Shown: positions 43,465-53,554, counted from the stretch's first letter. The stretch: 64,000 nucleotides of DNA from CAZPHI01 sp964586425 (GCA_964586425.1 CAZPHI010000004.1:14553-78552); one strand, 5' to 3'. Notes: generated by a model not told the origin, from the sequence alone. Numbers and translations: made by a program.

Positions 43465-46422
43465 GTGGATAAGTATGAATTTAATATTAAACTTGATCAG
43501 ATAAAGAAACTGTGTGAAAAGAAGGATTTTAAAACAGCTTCGAAGATTGCTAAGGGAATGGAATGGAAGAAAGTTAAAGACTGGTCTGTACTTTCTATGG
43601 TCATTGCAGCACATGAGAATGCTGGTGATTATGAAGAAGCAAGAGAAGTTGCAGTTATTGCATATAATAAGAATATGGGCGGAAGACGTCTTGTATACAA
43701 ATTAGCAGAGATATGTGTAAAACTTAATGATTTTAATGATGCTAATGAGTTATATAAGGATTATTCTAAGATGGCACCTAGGGATGTCAACAAATATATT
43801 CTTTTATATAAGTTGAGAAAGGCTGAGGGAGCTCCATCAACAAAACTTATTAGAATACTAGAGGAATATAAAGAGCATGAAATAGATGAGATGTATCTGT
43901 ATGAGCTTGCTATGCTTTATAGCCAGGTTGGAAGAACAGAGGATTGTCTTGATGAATGTGAAGAGATAATTCTTTGGTTCAGAGATGGTATCTATGTTGA
44001 GAATGCTATTAAGCTTAAGCAGAAGTATGTAGCAATTACTCCTTCACAGCAGAAGATTCTTGATGATGCTAAGAAAAAATACGAAGAAAGTATGTCTCTT
44101 GAGAAAACAAAGGAAATCAAATTCGAAAAAGCACAGATAGAAGCAAAACAGCATGACGAAATTGATGCTGTTTTCCGTGAGGCTGGAGATACATCACTTT
44201 CTGATACAGCAGATATTCCAGTTAAGATTACAGCTGAGATGGTAGCTGAAACACTTAGAGGCAATGGAGCTCGAAGAGCTGTAAAGAATGATACAGATAT
44301 TATGGATACAATGGAGTCCGAGGAAGAAGACGAAGAAGATTACGATGAAGATCTTGATAGCTATGAGGATGAGACATCAACATTCATGGGTGCGTCAGGT
44401 GTGTTAAAATCTATATTTCATAAAGTATTCCATTCAGCAGATGAAGATAATGAAGATGATGGAATATATGATAACGTGGAAACTGAGAATGATACCTTGG
44501 ATATAAAAGAGGAAGATACAGATTATTCTGATGAAACAGACGATGCTGATTATTTGGATGATGTGGCAAATTCGGATTCAAATGAAGATGATGAAGAGAC
44601 GACTCCAAGTATTGATTCAGATGATGAAAAGGTGGTTTCAGATATTGATTCAACTGATACAGATACAGCTGATTTAGATTCAGATACAGATTCAGAGGCA
44701 GATACAGAAGTCAATGAAGATGCTGTTGATATTGCCGCAATAGAAAAGAATGAAGTTGATGCAGATGAGATTAATATTCAGATAAAAGATTATGGTCCAT
44801 ATGACACACAGAATATTCAGGAAGCACTTGCTAAGGCCGTAGGAATAGTTATGGATAATGAGTCAAAGGCTAATCAGGCAGAAACTCTTGATGATAAAAC
44901 AGATGATGAATCAGAGGAAAAACCTGTAGAGGATGAAGTGTTCAAGGTTGATGCTTCAGATGAGGAACCTCAAGAAGAGCAGATTGAAGGTCAGATGAAT
45001 ATTCTTGACTGGATGGAAGCTGTTCAGGAGCAAAAGTATGGCGGAAGAGAAACTAAAGAATTCTCAAAGGCAGAACTTGAGAAGCTTCTTACTCAAAGAG
45101 AGAACGAGAAAGAGGCATATAATAAGCTGATGGCTGAGAAGAAAGCACTTGCATTATCGAATGGTGTTCCTTTTGATGAGAGTAAGGCTCATTTGGAAGC
45201 TACTGCGCAGGTTAATGTAATGGAAGCCAGATCTGATTTGATGTTTAGAGCAGGTAAAGCATTTGCCAAGTTAGAAGAAGAGGCAGCAGCTGTTAGACAA
45301 ACTGCAATTAATGAAAGAGAAGCAGAAAAGAATATGACAGTGGTTGAGCAAGCTGTAATAAGTGATGCGGAGCAAGAAGTATTTTCTCCAGAACTATCTG
45401 AGGCAGTCAATGCTGCGAGAGAAGCTGCATATGAGGCTGCAAAGGTAGCAATCGAAGCTGCGACAACAGCTGTAGGTAAATCATCTGAGACAATAGAAGA
45501 TACAAGCCATAATGAAGAAATTAATATATTTGATGATGAATCAATTAATACTGATGATATAGAAGATAGTGATCAGGTTGAGATTGAGGAAGAAGAGCAG
45601 GATTTATTCGAAGATGAAGATAGTGATGAAGCAGAGGAGGATAATAGCGAGAATGCTTCAATTCCTTCTAGCATCAGACGATTCTTTAAAAAATACGAAG
45701 AGATGGATAAACTTTACGAGCAAATCGCAGAGTTTTATGTAACTTGTGATAAAGAAGTCAGAAGTAATGATTCAAAGCGTGGTAATCTTATTATTTCGGG
45801 TAATAAGAGTGCGGATAAAACAAGCTTGGCTGCTAATATTGTAAAAGGTCTTAATACATTATATCCGGATATGCCAAAGCGTGTAGCAAAAACTACTGGT
45901 GAGAGTATTAATCACAAAGGTATTCTTAAAGCACTTCCAAAACTTAAGGGTACAGCATTTATTATAGAAGATGCAGGAATTATTGAGCCTAAGAAAGTTG
46001 CAGAAATAGTTGAGATATGTAATCAGGAAACAGATGGTATGATTATTATTCTTGAAGGTTCGGATACAGATATAGATGTATTGTTAAGCGTTAATCCAGA
46101 GCTTGTTGATAGATTTAATCATAGAATCGTGATAAAGCAGTATACAGTCAATGAATTAGTGGAGATGGCTAAGAGATACGCTGTTAAGAGACAGTATGCG
46201 ATTGATGATAGTGCATTGCTTGCATTGTATCTTAAGATTGACAGACTTCATTCACAGAATGATTGTGTAAGCCTTGAACAGATTAAAGAAATAATTGATA
46301 GAACTATTGTTAAGGCAGAACGAAGAGTATCCAAGAAGATATTCGGAGGTTTCAAGAAGAAACGTAGTGAGAATGGTGATATGCGACTTCTTATGGAAAT
46401 TGATTTTAAAGAAAAAGAATAA
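43465..46422 (+). CDS. TPR/acidic/degenerate P-loop protein behind the SMC operon
   Basis: 985 residues from the GTG at 43465, which has AGGTGG upstream; the ATG at 43432 lacks a site. Three parts: TPR-like helical repeats at residues 1-190 (DQIKKLCEKKDFKTASKIAKGM...); a long Asp/Glu-rich, probably disordered middle at about 280-510 and again near 690-730, with an Ala-rich helical stretch between; and a C-terminal AAA+-like domain from about 770. Its P-loop reads ISGNKSADKTSL, with Asp where the Gly of GKT is expected. FIIEDAGII replaces Walker B, yet VDRFNHRI looks like an Arg-finger segment. It is probably a non-hydrolysing ATPase-fold scaffold. Function unknown; location suggests a link to the SMC complex. 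Confidence 0.78.
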   Translation: MDKYEFNIKLDQIKKLCEKKDFKTASKIAKGMEWKKVKDWSVLSMVIAAHENAGDYEEAREVAVIAYNKNMGGRRLVYKLAEICVKLNDFNDANELYKDYSKMAPRDVNKYILLYKLRKAEGAPSTKLIRILEEYKEHEIDEMYLYELAMLYSQVGRTEDCLDECEEIILWFRDGIYVENAIKLKQKYVAITPSQQKILDDAKKKYEESMSLEKTKEIKFEKAQIEAKQHDEIDAVFREAGDTSLSDTADIPVKITAEMVAETLRGNGARRAVKNDTDIMDTMESEEEDEEDYDEDLDSYEDETSTFMGASGVLKSIFHKVFHSADEDNEDDGIYDNVETENDTLDIKEEDTDYSDETDDADYLDDVANSDSNEDDEETTPSIDSDDEKVVSDIDSTDTDTADLDSDTDSEADTEVNEDAVDIAAIEKNEVDADEINIQIKDYGPYDTQNIQEALAKAVGIVMDNESKANQAETLDDKTDDESEEKPVEDEVFKVDASDEEPQEEQIEGQMNILDWMEAVQEQKYGGRETKEFSKAELEKLLTQRENEKEAYNKLMAEKKALALSNGVPFDESKAHLEATAQVNVMEARSDLMFRAGKAFAKLEEEAAAVRQTAINEREAEKNMTVVEQAVISDAEQEVFSPELSEAVNAAREAAYEAAKVAIEAATTAVGKSSETIEDTSHNEEINIFDDESINTDDIEDSDQVEIEEEEQDLFEDEDSDEAEEDNSENASIPSSIRRFFKKYEEMDKLYEQIAEFYVTCDKEVRSNDSKRGNLIISGNKSADKTSLAANIVKGLNTLYPDMPKRVAKTTGESINHKGILKALPKLKGTAFIIEDAGIIEPKKVAEIVEICNQETDGMIIILEGSDTDIDVLLSVNPELVDRFNHRIVIKQYTVNELVEMAKRYAVKRQYAIDDSALLALYLKIDRLHSQNDCVSLEQIKEIIDRTIVKAERRVSKKIFGGFKKKRSENGDMRLLMEIDFKEKE

Positions 46423-46467
46423 ATGCAATGTACATTGTTATAATAATGTGCAGGACGGAGGAAAATA

Positions 46468-48462
46468 ATGAATACAATTGATACTATGTCGGTAAATGCT
46501 ATCAGAGTTTTATCTGCTGATGCAATCCAGAAGGCAAACTCAGGACATCCGGGACTTCCACTTGGAGCAGCCCCAATAGGATACGAGCTTTGGGCAAATC
46601 ATATGAATCATAACCCGGCAGATCCAGAATGGAAGAATAGAGATAGATTTATCCTTTCTGGTGGACATGGATCTATGCTTTTGTATTCTTTACTGCATCT
46701 GTTCGGATATGGCAATCTTTCAATAGATGATATATCTAATTTTAGACAGTTGGGTTCACTTACACCAGGACATCCTGAGTATAAGCATACAGTTGGAGTT
46801 GAAGCTACTACAGGTCCTCTTGGAGCTGGTATGGCTATGGCAGTTGGTATGGCAGTTGCAGAAGCACATCTTGCTGCAACATTCAACAAAGAAGGATTCC
46901 CAATTGTTGACCATTACACATATGTTCTTGGTGGAGATGGATGTATGATGGAAGGAATCTCATCTGAGTGTTTCTCACTTGCAGGAACATTAGGTCTATC
47001 AAAATTAATAGTATTCTATGATTCTAATAATATCTCTATTGAGGGAAGTACTGATATAGCATTCACAGAGGATGTTGTAGGAAGATTCAAAGCATTTGGC
47101 TTCCAGACAATTGAAGTAAAAGACGGCAATGACCTTGCGGCTATTGGCGCAGCTATTGAAGAGGCGAAAGCTGATAAGAGCAGACCAACTTTAATTAAGG
47201 TTAATACAGAGATTGGTTATGGCTGCCCGGCAAAGCAGGGAAAAGCAAGTGCACATGGAGAACCTCTTGGAGCTGACAATGTAATAGCATTAAAAGAGAA
47301 TATAGGATGGCCTTCAATGGATCCTTTCTACGTTCCACAGGAAGTATATGATAACTACAAAGCAATTGCTGCTAAGAAAGCAGAAGTAGAAGATGAGTGG
47401 AATAAATTATTTGAAAAATATTCAAAGAAATATCCTGATATGCGCAAGATGTGGGATGAGTATTATGATGGATATGACTGCACTGAACTTTTTGAATCAA
47501 AAGCATATTGGGCAGTTCCAGATAAAGCGGAAGCAACTAGAAGTCTGTCTGGTAAGACATTGAATAAGATTAAGGGAATTATGAAGAATCTGGTAGGTGG
47601 TTCTGCTGATTTAGCACCTTCTAATAAGACAAATATGGCAGAAGCAGGTGATTTCTCAAAGAATAATTATGCTGGAAGTAATTTCCATTTTGGCGTAAGA
47701 GAGCTTGCTATGACTGCAATTGCTAATGGTATGATGCTGCATGGTGGATTAAGAGCATTCGTTGCAACTTTCTTTGTATTCAGTGATTACGTAAAGCCAA
47801 TGGCAAGATTATCAGCACTTATGGGAGTTCCTCTTACTTTTGTACTTACACATGACAGCATTGGTGTAGGAGAGGATGGTCCAACACATGAACCTATTGA
47901 ACAGTTAGCTATGTTTAGATCACTTCCTAACTTTAATGTAATTAGACCATGTGATGCAAGAGAGACAGCAGCAGCATGGCAGATTGCAGCTACTTCGAAG
48001 ACAACACCGACAGCTTTGGTACTTTCAAGACAGAATCTTCCTCAGATGAGTGGTTCTTCAAAGATGGCACTTAAGGGTGGCTATATTATTGCAGATTCAA
48101 TTAAAGCAATTCCAGATTTGATTCTTATTGCATCTGGTTCAGAAGTATCACTTGCTGTACAGGCTAAAACTAGACTTGCACAGGAAAAATCACTTGATGT
48201 AAGAGTTGTAAGTATGCCATGTATGGAGATATTTGAACAGCAGCCAGAAGAATATAAGAACAAGGTACTTCCTAATGGATGTCGTAAGAGAGTTGCTATT
48301 GAAGCATTATCTGATTTTGGCTGGGGAAGATATGTGGGACTTGATGGTGCATATGTATGCATGAAAGGATTTGGAGCAAGTGGTCCTGCATCACAGCTTT
48401 TTGAAAAGTTTGGATATACAGTTGACAATGTTGTTGAAACAGCATTATTAATAATGGATTAA
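46468..48462 (+). CDS. tkt: Transketolase
   Basis: 664 residues, single-chain enzyme. It transfers two-carbon units in the non-oxidative pentose phosphate pathway using thiamine diphosphate. Motifs are ANSGHPGLPLGAAP, the ThDP-binding VLGGDGCMMEGISSE...LIVFYDSNNISIEG, TEIGYGCPAKQGKASAHGEPLG, and the pyrimidine/transketolase middle-domain segment LTHDSIGVGEDGPTHEPIEQLAMFR. ACGGAGG precedes the start. Convergent with dinB, 7 bp between stops. Confidence 0.97.
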   Translation: MNTIDTMSVNAIRVLSADAIQKANSGHPGLPLGAAPIGYELWANHMNHNPADPEWKNRDRFILSGGHGSMLLYSLLHLFGYGNLSIDDISNFRQLGSLTPGHPEYKHTVGVEATTGPLGAGMAMAVGMAVAEAHLAATFNKEGFPIVDHYTYVLGGDGCMMEGISSECFSLAGTLGLSKLIVFYDSNNISIEGSTDIAFTEDVVGRFKAFGFQTIEVKDGNDLAAIGAAIEEAKADKSRPTLIKVNTEIGYGCPAKQGKASAHGEPLGADNVIALKENIGWPSMDPFYVPQEVYDNYKAIAAKKAEVEDEWNKLFEKYSKKYPDMRKMWDEYYDGYDCTELFESKAYWAVPDKAEATRSLSGKTLNKIKGIMKNLVGGSADLAPSNKTNMAEAGDFSKNNYAGSNFHFGVRELAMTAIANGMMLHGGLRAFVATFFVFSDYVKPMARLSALMGVPLTFVLTHDSIGVGEDGPTHEPIEQLAMFRSLPNFNVIRPCDARETAAAWQIAATSKTTPTALVLSRQNLPQMSGSSKMALKGGYIIADSIKAIPDLILIASGSEVSLAVQAKTRLAQEKSLDVRVVSMPCMEIFEQQPEEYKNKVLPNGCRKRVAIEALSDFGWGRYVGLDGAYVCMKGFGASGPASQLFEKFGYTVDNVVETALLIMD

Positions 48463-48469
48463 TATAATA

Positions 48470-49708
48470 TTAATGATCAATATCTTTTTTGTAAAAGGTG
48501 CCACGTACAATGGCACCTTTTCCGTATTTATTACGGATGTTATCTAAGGCTTTATCGAGACTGGCTTGTTTTTGAATGTTATTTTGAGGTAAGCTGCTTT
48601 GGACGCTGGTATTAGTGATATCCATATCAAAAAGACTAAGTTGAACAGGCTCAGTTTCGGTAGTTAATTTGGTTGTTCTAACACCTATAAGACGTACTGG
48701 AGAGCCATTCCACAATTCCTGATAGAGGGAAAGAGAGTGCTGGTATATTGATTCGGTACTGTCGGAGGCTTGTGGTAAGGTTATCTGTCTGGAACAACTG
48801 GTGAAATCACTGTACTTAATCTCTACAGTTATTGTATGCGCGCGAAAGTTGTTCTTACGTAAGCGAGAGGCAACACTTTCCGATAATTTGAGAAGCACCG
48901 GTTTGGCATCATCTATATTAAGTACATCGGACTCTAAAGTTGTAGAATTACCAACACCTTTGGCTTGTGAATCAATGGGTTCAACAGGAGAATTATCAAT
49001 TCCGTTAGCATATTCCCAAAGCATACGGCCATGGCTTTTTAAATGTGGTGTAAGAAGTGCAGGATCAGTTAATGCAAGTTGTCCAATTGTATGGATTCCA
49101 AGCTTTTTAAGTGTAGCAACACTTGATTTGCCACACATAAGTAAATCTTCAATTGGTAAAGGCCACATCTTTTCCTGAATCTCAGATTCGAATAGAGTAT
49201 GGCACAAATCAGGTTTTTTGAAATCAGAAGCCATCTTTGCAAGTATTTTAACATTGCTGATACCTATGTTAACTGTAAATCCAAAAGTGTCACGTACCTT
49301 ATTGCGAATTATATTAGCTGCATCAACAGGACTGGCATACTTGGATACATAATTAGTAAAATCCATAAAACATTCATCAATACTAACCTGTTCAATAATG
49401 GGAGAGAAAGTACGCAATAATTCCATAAGTTCATGACTGTTCTTTCTATATAGATTAATGTCAGGAGAATAAACTGAAAGATTGGCGCACTTAAGCAAAG
49501 CATTATGTACAGGTTCTCCAGTCTGTATATTGAATGCCTTAGCGGGTACTGATTTAGCAAGTACAATTCCGTGTCGTGTCTTCTGATTACCACCTATAAT
49601 TGCGGGGATTGTACGAATATCTGTGCTGGTTGCATCCTTGGAAAGCAAATCAACAGCAGTCCAGCTTAAGAAAGCTGAATTTACATCAATATGAAATATA
49701 ATGCGCAT
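48470..49708 (-). CDS. dinB: DNA polymerase IV
   Basis: 412 residues. Y-family translesion polymerase: FHIDVNSAFLSWTAVD with the first catalytic Asp, VYSPDINLYRKNSHELMELL, SIDECFMDFTNYV with the second acidic pair, the VKILAKMASDFKKPD palm and helix-hairpin-helix region MCGKSSVATLKKLGIHTIGQLA. No canonical clamp-binding box is clear at the C-terminus, though VQLSLFD (about 366) fits a beta-clamp motif. Monocistronic on the minus strand. Confidence 0.95.
   Translation of the reverse strand: MRIIFHIDVNSAFLSWTAVDLLSKDATSTDIRTIPAIIGGNQKTRHGIVLAKSVPAKAFNIQTGEPVHNALLKCANLSVYSPDINLYRKNSHELMELLRTFSPIIEQVSIDECFMDFTNYVSKYASPVDAANIIRNKVRDTFGFTVNIGISNVKILAKMASDFKKPDLCHTLFESEIQEKMWPLPIEDLLMCGKSSVATLKKLGIHTIGQLALTDPALLTPHLKSHGRMLWEYANGIDNSPVEPIDSQAKGVGNSTTLESDVLNIDDAKPVLLKLSESVASRLRKNNFRAHTITVEIKYSDFTSCSRQITLPQASDSTESIYQHSLSLYQELWNGSPVRLIGVRTTKLTTETEPVQLSLFDMDITNTSVQSSLPQNNIQKQASLDKALDNIRNKYGKGAIVRGTFYKKDIDH
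48493..48521. terminator. Hairpin inside the 3' end of dinB, probable tkt terminator
   Basis: AAAAGGTGCC (48493-48502) and GGCACCTTTT (48512-48521) form a perfect 10-bp stem with a 9-base loop, with A/T runs built into the stem ends. It lies 31 bp past the tkt stop and within the last codons of dinB, so dinB's coding end doubles as a terminator on the opposite strand. Confidence 0.55.
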
Positions 49709-50082
49709 AATTATCCTTTCAGGTATCGTAAATAAAAATAATAGTATATATATAGTATAGTTATAGAGGAATTATATGGCAAGGTTTGATTGATAATTTG
49801 ATATATAAAGTAAATCAATATATGGAAAAAGAAGAAATTAAAATGTGCTATATATTGTGTAAAAAGTAGAACAATGTCAAAAAATCTGTAAAAACATTTT
49901 GACGAATTATTTTGAAATTCACACAAAAACATTAGTAAAAATGGGGCAGAAATGTATGAAAATAAAGTGAAAAACTATGCTTTATGCATTTTTAACTTTA
50001 CAAATAAGTCTGTAAGTGATAATATAAATATGTTACGAAAATATTACAAAATGTAAAAATTAATTTTGCATTTGGAGGAATT
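49709..50082. other. 374-bp intergenic region between divergent dinB and the M23 peptidase gene
   Basis: Very AT-rich. It must hold the promoters of both genes. On the + strand TAATAT near 50018-50026 is a candidate -10, and the peptidase gene has a TTTGGAGGA site. I see no stable hairpin, small gene with a site, or riboswitch motif. Confidence 0.4.
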
Positions 50083-51606
50083 ATGTTTCATTTTACTAAA
50101 TACAGTAAAAAAATTAAATTTACAATAATAAAAGCAACTGCAGTAAGCTGCATCGCATTAATGTTTGCGATACCATTCGTAAGTAAGAATATATCAACTA
50201 ATAAGAATGGTTATTATACAGTTGTAGTTAATGGAAAAGAATTAGGTGCTGTCAGCTCTATTGAAGAAGCTAAAGAAGCATATAATAATGCCAGAAGGAA
50301 AATAAGTCTTGAATCTGATGCCAAGGTGTATATGGATGTAGATTTTAATATCTATCAGGAATCAATTCTTTTAGGTTCCAGGGCGTCTGAGAAAGAAATG
50401 GAAGATTGTATATATAACAGTATTGCTGGAAGTATTATTGACACTAATAGTAATAAAGCATATACAATCAGAATTAATGATTTTACTCTTACGCTTGCAA
50501 GCAAAGAGGATGTTATCAAGGTGATTGAAGGTACAAAGCAGTCATATGATGAGAATAATGAATTTCAGGTAAAGCTTTCATCAGGTGGTACAGAGGAATA
50601 TGCTGTTACACTTGTTAAGTCAGCAGTTGATAGTAATGATACGAATATTGTTGCTGCAACATATGGTGACAATGGACAGTATGAAGTCGAAGAATCACAG
50701 GGTTCACAGGATGGACTTGCTCAGATAGGCTTCAATAAGAATATTGTTGTAACTGAGAGCGCTGTATCAGATGGTAATATTGTTTCAGTTGAAGAAGCAA
50801 TTGAAGCCATAACAAAGCAGAAGCAGGAAAAGACAGTTTATACAGTTGTTGCAGGTGACTGCTTAAGCATAGTTGCTAATAAGAATAATCTTTCAATGGC
50901 TGAATTATTAGCACTTAATGGTATTACAGAGGATTCAATGATAAGACCTGGAGATCAGTTAGTTGTAACTGTACCAACACCAGAGTTATCAGTTATAGTT
51001 ACACAGAGAGTAACATATGAAGAAGATTATAATGTAGATATAATATATGTTGATAATGATTCTATGTATAGAGGTACAAGCCGAGTTATTGATGGTGGAA
51101 CAACAGGACATAGAGTAGTTACTGCAGATGTAAGTTATGTTGATGGTATTGAGAGTTCAAGAACAATAGTATCACAGCAGATTCAGTCAGAATCACAGCC
51201 ACAGGTTATTGAGGTTGGAACAATCACTCCACCTACTTATATTAAACCGATTTATGGTGGTGTATTTACATCAGGATTTGAATACAGATGGGGAAGTTTC
51301 CATTCTGGAATTGACTGGTCAACACCTATTGGAACACCAGTTATGGCAGCGGCATCAGGAACAGTAGTTAGAGCTGGATATTATTCAGATTATGGCTATT
51401 GTGTTGATATATCACATGGTAATGGTTATATGACAAGATATGCTCATTGCAGCAGTCTTAATGTATCAGTTGGACAAACAGTTAATCAGTACCAGGTAAT
51501 TGCATATAGTGGTAACACAGGTTATAGCACAGGTCCACATGTGCATTTTGAAGTTAGAATTAATGGAACAGCCGTTAATCCACTTAATTATGTTAACAAA
51601 TACTAA
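50083..51606 (+). CDS. Cell-wall M23 peptidase with LysM and G5 domains
   Basis: 507 residues. N-terminal membrane helix (about 17-35), no lipobox. A long strand-rich part follows (about 40-240), then LysM (about 253-300, VVAGDCLSIVANKNNLSMAELLALNG), a G5 domain (about 302-372) and a C-terminal M23 peptidase. Zinc ligands are His407 and Asp411 in HSGIDW and His488 in HVHFE, with His453-region HGNGYMTRYAHC. It probably cuts peptide bridges in peptidoglycan outside the membrane, binding the wall via LysM. Expected site GGAGG precedes the start. Confidence 0.93.
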   Translation: MFHFTKYSKKIKFTIIKATAVSCIALMFAIPFVSKNISTNKNGYYTVVVNGKELGAVSSIEEAKEAYNNARRKISLESDAKVYMDVDFNIYQESILLGSRASEKEMEDCIYNSIAGSIIDTNSNKAYTIRINDFTLTLASKEDVIKVIEGTKQSYDENNEFQVKLSSGGTEEYAVTLVKSAVDSNDTNIVAATYGDNGQYEVEESQGSQDGLAQIGFNKNIVVTESAVSDGNIVSVEEAIEAITKQKQEKTVYTVVAGDCLSIVANKNNLSMAELLALNGITEDSMIRPGDQLVVTVPTPELSVIVTQRVTYEEDYNVDIIYVDNDSMYRGTSRVIDGGTTGHRVVTADVSYVDGIESSRTIVSQQIQSESQPQVIEVGTITPPTYIKPIYGGVFTSGFEYRWGSFHSGIDWSTPIGTPVMAAASGTVVRAGYYSDYGYCVDISHGNGYMTRYAHCSSLNVSVGQTVNQYQVIAYSGNTGYSTGPHVHFEVRINGTAVNPLNYVNKY

Positions 51607-51641
51607 TTTGTAATCTATGTATTAGTTATATTATTACTGCG

Positions 51642-51673
51642 TCGCCCTTTTAGCCACTTGACTAGAAGGGCGA
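51642..51673. other. 12-bp hairpin without T-run
   Basis: TCGCCCTTTTAG (51642-51653) pairs with CTAGAAGGGCGA (51662-51673) with one G-U pair and an 8-base loop. No T-run follows on either strand, so it is not a clear terminator. It lies between the peptidase gene and the glycosyltransferase gene and may act as an mRNA end-stabiliser or a terminator of another kind. Confidence 0.4.
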
Positions 51674-51709
51674 AAATATTAATAAAGCATAAGTGAAAGG
51701 GAAAGGTTT

Positions 51710-52663
51710 ATGGAAACAATATCTGTTGTTGTATCTTGCTTGAATGAAGAGCAGGCACTCCCGCTATTTTATGAAGAGATGGAAAGAGTTAGAAAAAAAG
51801 ATTTTATGGACGTAAGATTTGAATATATCTTTGTCGATGATGGCTCAAAAGACAGAACTGTTGATATTATGCGTGAACTTCATAAGAAAGACGATAAAGT
51901 AAGATATATATCCTTCTCTAGAAACTTTGGTAAAGAGGCAGCGATGTATGCTGGTTTACAGTCCTCAAAGGGTGATTATGTTACACTTATGGATGTTGAC
52001 TTGCAGGATCCACCATCAATGCTTAGGAAGATGTATGATGCTATTAAAGAAGAAGGCTATGATCAGGTAGGAACCAGACGTGTTAACAGAGCTGGTGAAC
52101 CTGTTATACGAAGCTTTTTCGCTAGAGCATTCTATAAGCTTATTAATAAAATCTCAAAAGTAGAGATGGTTGATGGAGCCAGAGATTACAGACTTATGAA
52201 GAGACAGGTTGTTGAGGCAATTCTGTCAATTAAAGAATATAATAGATACTCAAAAGGAATCTTTAGCTTTGTTGGTTTTAAGACTAAGTGGATTGAGTAT
52301 GAGAATGTACAAAGAATTGCAGGAGAAACTAAGTGGTCTTTCTGGAAACTGTTCAAATACGCTATAGAGGGTATTCTGGCATTCTCAACGGTACCATTAG
52401 TTATATCTTCATTCATGGGATTGTTATTCTTTGTTATTTCATTCTTAATGATTATTCTTATAATAATTAAAACATTAATAATTGGTGACCCAACAAGTGG
52501 CTGGCCATCATTAGTATGCATAATTTTCTTTGTCAGCGGCATACAATTATTCTCAATAGGAGTAATAGGACAGTATCTGGCAAAGACATATTCGGAAGTT
52601 AAAAATAGGCCAATATACATTGTCCGCGAAACAACTGTGGAGGAATTAGATGAAAAAAAGTAA
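51710..52663 (+). CDS. GtrB-like glycosyltransferase (GT2, polyprenyl-phosphate type)
   Basis: 317 residues. N-terminal GT-A domain with VVSCLNEEQALPLFYEEM, FVDDGSKDRT, SFSRNFGKEAAMYAGL and the DVDLQDPP metal site. Two C-terminal membrane helices (about 230-252 and 265-288) as in bactoprenol glucosyltransferases. It would load a sugar on undecaprenyl phosphate at the inner face of the membrane for transfer outside. The stop overlaps the start of the broken GT-C gene by 14 bp, so the two were probably a pair (donor maker and flippase-side transferase). Confidence 0.93.
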   Translation: METISVVVSCLNEEQALPLFYEEMERVRKKDFMDVRFEYIFVDDGSKDRTVDIMRELHKKDDKVRYISFSRNFGKEAAMYAGLQSSKGDYVTLMDVDLQDPPSMLRKMYDAIKEEGYDQVGTRRVNRAGEPVIRSFFARAFYKLINKISKVEMVDGARDYRLMKRQVVEAILSIKEYNRYSKGIFSFVGFKTKWIEYENVQRIAGETKWSFWKLFKYAIEGILAFSTVPLVISSFMGLLFFVISFLMIILIIIKTLIIGDPTSGWPSLVCIIFFVSGIQLFSIGVIGQYLAKTYSEVKNRPIYIVRETTVEELDEKK

Positions 52664-52778
52664 TAAAAGATTATTGTTAATACATATAGCTATAATTATA
52701 GCAGGCGCCGCCTATCTACTCAGCGGTGCCTTTTATAACGCCATCTGGTTTGACGAAAGCTATACGGTAGCCTTATGA
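52650..52778 (+). CDS. GT-C fragment 1: first helix and FDESY motif
   Basis: 42 residues, starting with an ATG that overlaps the glycosyltransferase gene. One hydrophobic helix (about 9-25) followed by WFDESYTVAL, then TGA. The Asp of FDESY is catalytic in GT-C enzymes. Too short to function alone. Confidence 0.6.
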   Translation: MKKSNKRLLLIHIAIIIAGAAYLLSGAFYNAIWFDESYTVAL

Positions 52779-53554
52779 GTATTAATATGCCGGATATGCT
52801 TCATGCATCTGCACATGATGTTCATCCCCAGATGTATTACATATTATTAAAACTGTTCACATATGTATTCGGTAATAGTATTGTAGTTCTTAGATTATTC
52901 TCTGTTCTAGGGGCAGTGCTTTTGGCACTTCTTGGCCTGACGCATATACGCAAGGACTTTGGCGCCAAAACAGGAATCTGGTTTAGTGCACTAGTATATC
53001 TCTTGCCATGTACTTACAAGTATTCACAGCAAATCCGCATGTATACGTGGGCGCCACTGCTTGTTATGCTGGCTGCCATCTACGGATATAGATATATTCA
53101 GGGTAAGGTCTTAGATGATAAATGTTTTAGCGATAATAAACAAATTGTAAAAAATAGAATTATTTTCTTGATTACAGCAGTTATGGCGGCATACAGCCAT
53201 TATTATGGACTGGCAGCAGTTGGTCTTATTAACCTTGTTATGTTGTTTGCTTATATAAAGAATAAAAAGAAAATTGGTTCATGGATAGTTAATGCTGTCA
53301 TAGAATTTGCAGCGTATATACCTGGATTTGTGGTATTTGCAATACAGCTAGGACTTAATGGAGCTGACTGGATTAGAGTAAAATATCCATCGGTACTAAT
53401 TGACAGCCTTGCTTTTAATTTCATGGGTGCACCGGCTAATACAGTTGATATAAGCTCAGCAACCTACATATTCTCAATAGTAATTGGAGCAGTTTTTTTC
53501 TCTATGATGGTGTTGCTTCTGGTACTAAAGATTAAGAGAGAAGATGACAACTGA
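52775..53554 (+). CDS. GT-C fragment 2: central membrane part
   Basis: 259 residues beginning at an ATG that shares bases with the previous stop (ATGA). It starts MSINMPDMLHASAHDVHPQMYY, where DVHP lies 16 residues after FDESYTV as in intact family members. About six membrane helices. Ends after the LKIKREDDN segment. Confidence 0.6.
   Translation: MSINMPDMLHASAHDVHPQMYYILLKLFTYVFGNSIVVLRLFSVLGAVLLALLGLTHIRKDFGAKTGIWFSALVYLLPCTYKYSQQIRMYTWAPLLVMLAAIYGYRYIQGKVLDDKCFSDNKQIVKNRIIFLITAVMAAYSHYYGLAAVGLINLVMLFAYIKNKKKIGSWIVNAVIEFAAYIPGFVVFAIQLGLNGADWIRVKYPSVLIDSLAFNFMGAPANTVDISSATYIFSIVIGAVFFSMMVLLLVLKIKREDDN

Noticed and set aside
36589..46422. Calling the locus a complete Wadjet plasmid-defence system
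   Set aside because: There is no JetD-like nuclease, and the following 985-residue protein shows no TOPRIM or winged-helix features of JetD. The place beside recR argues for a core gene set.
51642..51673. Intrinsic terminator after the M23 peptidase gene
   Set aside because: No T-run follows the stem on either strand; kept as a plain hairpin.
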